A DNA stretch of 64,000 nucleotides from Pseudorhizobium xiangyangii (GTDB lineage: Bacteria; Pseudomonadota; Alphaproteobacteria; Rhizobiales; Rhizobiaceae). The position numbers were made by a program, and so were the translations under genes. Numbering within the stretch: the stretch's first letter is position 1; each line of letters begins with the position of its first letter. Of this stretch, positions 63,079-64,000 are shown piece by piece. The notes under the pieces were generated by a model, which was given only the letters and a program-made list of their open reading frames with translations, made no database searches and was not told the origin of the DNA. Location of the stretch: positions 186,001 to 250,000 of the forward strand of contig NZ_JAJAWH010000003.1 in the NCBI RefSeq assembly GCF_020531965.1, in the 5' to 3' direction.

Positions 63079-63450
63079 TTGACACCCCCCTGCATCGCGC
63101 TGATCGCGCACGACGAGAAGAAGGATGACATGGCGGATTTCGCCCGCCTGCATCAGCAGGCGCTGGCGAAATTTCGCATTGTCGCCACCGGCACGACGGG
63201 CGGCAGGGTACAGGAGGCCTGCCCCGGCCTTGAGGTCACGCGGCTTAAAAGCGGCCCGCTCGGCGGAGATCAGCAGATCGGCGCGATGATCGCCACCGGC
63301 GATGTGGATATGCTGCTTTTCTTCATCGACCCACTCTCATCCATGCCGCACGACGTCGACGTCAAGGCGTTGACCCGGCTGGCCACGGTCTACGACATTC
63401 CGATGGCGCTCAATCGCGCGACGGCCGAAAAGCTCATCGATTTCCAGTAA
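63079..63450 (+). CDS. mgsA: Methylglyoxal synthase
   Basis: A 123-residue MgsA. The active-site residues of the E. coli enzyme are all found: His11 (ALIAHDEKK), Asp64 ([14 protein letters not shown]), His91 and Asp94 ([16 protein letters not shown]), plus the phosphate loop ATGTTGGRV. It converts dihydroxyacetone phosphate to methylglyoxal. A TTG start at 63079 follows GAGGA and gives an N terminus equivalent to other short alphaproteobacterial forms (about 125 residues against 152 in E. coli). It lies 16 bases upstream of glk. Confidence 0.95.
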   Translation: MTPPCIALIAHDEKKDDMADFARLHQQALAKFRIVATGTTGGRVQEACPGLEVTRLKSGPLGGDQQIGAMIATGDVDMLLFFIDPLSSMPHDVDVKALTRLATVYDIPMALNRATAEKLIDFQ

Positions 63451-63466
63451 GCGGCGATAGGGACAG

Positions 63467-64000
63467 ATGCATCACACTACTGAAAATGAGTCCCTGCCCT
63501 TTCCGATCCTGCTCGGCGACATCGGCGGCACGAATGCCCGGTTCTCGATCCTGGTGGACGACACATCCGAGCCGATCCGGTTTCCGAACATCAAGACGGC
63601 TGACTATCCGACGATCGACGAGGCCATCGCCAAGGACGTGCTGGAGAAAACTGCGGTGCGACCGCGTTCCACCATTCTTGCCGTGGCCGGTCCCATCGAG
63701 GGCGACGAGATCGATCTTACCAATTGCGACTGGATCGTTCGACCCAACGCCCTGATTTCCGATCTTGGCTTCGAGGATGTGCTCGTCCTCAACGATTTCG
63801 AGGCCCAGGCGCTCGCCGTGGCATGCCTCACCGACGAATATCGCGAAGACATCGGCCCGAAGATCGAGCCCCTCACCGCATCCCGGGTCGTGCTCGGTCC
63901 GGGCACGGGGCTTGGCGTCGCGGGGTTGATCTATGCACGCGACACCTGGTTTCCGGTCCCCGGCGAAGGCGGGCATGTGGATGTCGGCCCGCGCTCGCCA
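63467..64000 (+). CDS. glk: Glucokinase, N-terminal part (cut by window end)
   Basis: The frame from ATG 63467 is open to the last base (178 codons), so the gene continues outside. The start of the actin-like fold is visible: [20 protein letters not shown] (phosphate loop), [31 protein letters not shown] with the catalytic Asp, and [15 protein letters not shown]. It phosphorylates glucose with ATP in the cytosol. A GGGACAG stretch precedes the ATG. The pairing mgsA-glk, 16 bases apart, links two steps of hexose metabolism. Confidence 0.95.
   Translation, partial: MHHTTENESLPFPILLGDIGGTNARFSILVDDTSEPIRFPNIKTADYPTIDEAIAKDVLEKTAVRPRSTILAVAGPIEGDEIDLTNCDWIVRPNALISDLGFEDVLVLNDFEAQALAVACLTDEYREDIGPKIEPLTASRVVLGPGTGLGVAGLIYARDTWFPVPGEGGHVDVGPRSP

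Noticed and set aside
1-64000. CRISPR arrays, insertion sequences, integrases, att sites at the two tRNA genes
   Set aside because: No regularly spaced repeats, transposase or integrase motifs, and no second copy of a tRNA 3' end near tRNA-Leu or tRNA-Ser were noticed by eye.

Overview
The window reads as a stretch of the main chromosome of a Rhizobiaceae alphaproteobacterium (Rhizobium/Agrobacterium/Neorhizobium type). The inference rests on a GC-rich codon pattern throughout, a cpa/ctp-type tad pilus cluster beside a deo/nucleoside island, a yejBEF operon with its binding protein, pncB of 434 residues, a DUF1236 glycine-zipper protein and several small Rhizobiaceae-type orphan genes. No insertion sequence, phage gene, CRISPR array or obvious pseudogene was seen. 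The species cannot be fixed from the sequence alone.

Layout. 1-1000: end of a truncated stress-type protein, a SelW-like thioredoxin-fold protein and tRNA-Leu(CAG). 1200-10800: an iron-siderophore locus with a FepA-like TonB receptor, a PKMT-like methyltransferase, a divergent LysR-HTH/TrpD2-like fusion protein, a complete FatBDCE/YclNOPQ-type ABC importer and a DUF2218 protein. 10870-17335: an RND efflux pump (inner-membrane pump plus adaptor, no outer-membrane channel) apparently co-transcribed with a hydrolase-fold protein that has lost its catalytic Ser and His, with a divergent LysR regulator. 17395-23800: the leucine-degradation operon liuA-liuB-liuD-liuE-liuC, running from isovaleryl-CoA to acetoacetate plus acetyl-CoA. 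23900-27024: a small secreted protein, an NlpC/P60 peptidase, a MarR regulator and an M17 aminopeptidase. 27167-38901: the tad/cpa type IVc pilus cluster (tadD; flp-cpaA-cpaB-cpaC-cpaD-cpaE-cpaF-tadB-tadC; then a secretin-N-domain protein and two TadE/F-like minor pilins). 38996-50635: a nucleoside uptake and salvage island in two convergent gene groups (deoB-add-upp plus a retropepsin facing bmp-type SBP, ATPase, two permeases, cdd, punA, deoC, deoA). 50877-55907: msrA, small membrane proteins, tRNA-Ser(GGA), a DUF1236 protein, pncB and ghrA. 55922-61780: the YejABEF/YepA peptide or muropeptide importer, with mepA murein endopeptidase divergent from it. 63079-64000: mgsA and the start of glk.

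How the parts work together. The iron locus is a receptor-to-cytoplasm uptake route whose unusual members (methyltransferase, DNA-binding TrpD2-like fusion, DUF2218) have no textbook role in siderophore import; this is the best candidate for an undescribed system. The second candidate is the catalytically dead hydrolase-fold protein at the head of the RND operon. The nucleoside island is metabolically coherent: imported nucleosides are deaminated (Add, Cdd) and phosphorolysed (PunA, DeoA), and the sugar phosphate is passed through DeoB and DeoC to central metabolism, with Upp recycling uracil. Several genes whose products are needed in excess (receptor, binding proteins, pilin) are each followed by a stable intercistronic hairpin.

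Limits: gene identities come from reading protein motifs and order by eye. No alignment, structure prediction or database search was run.
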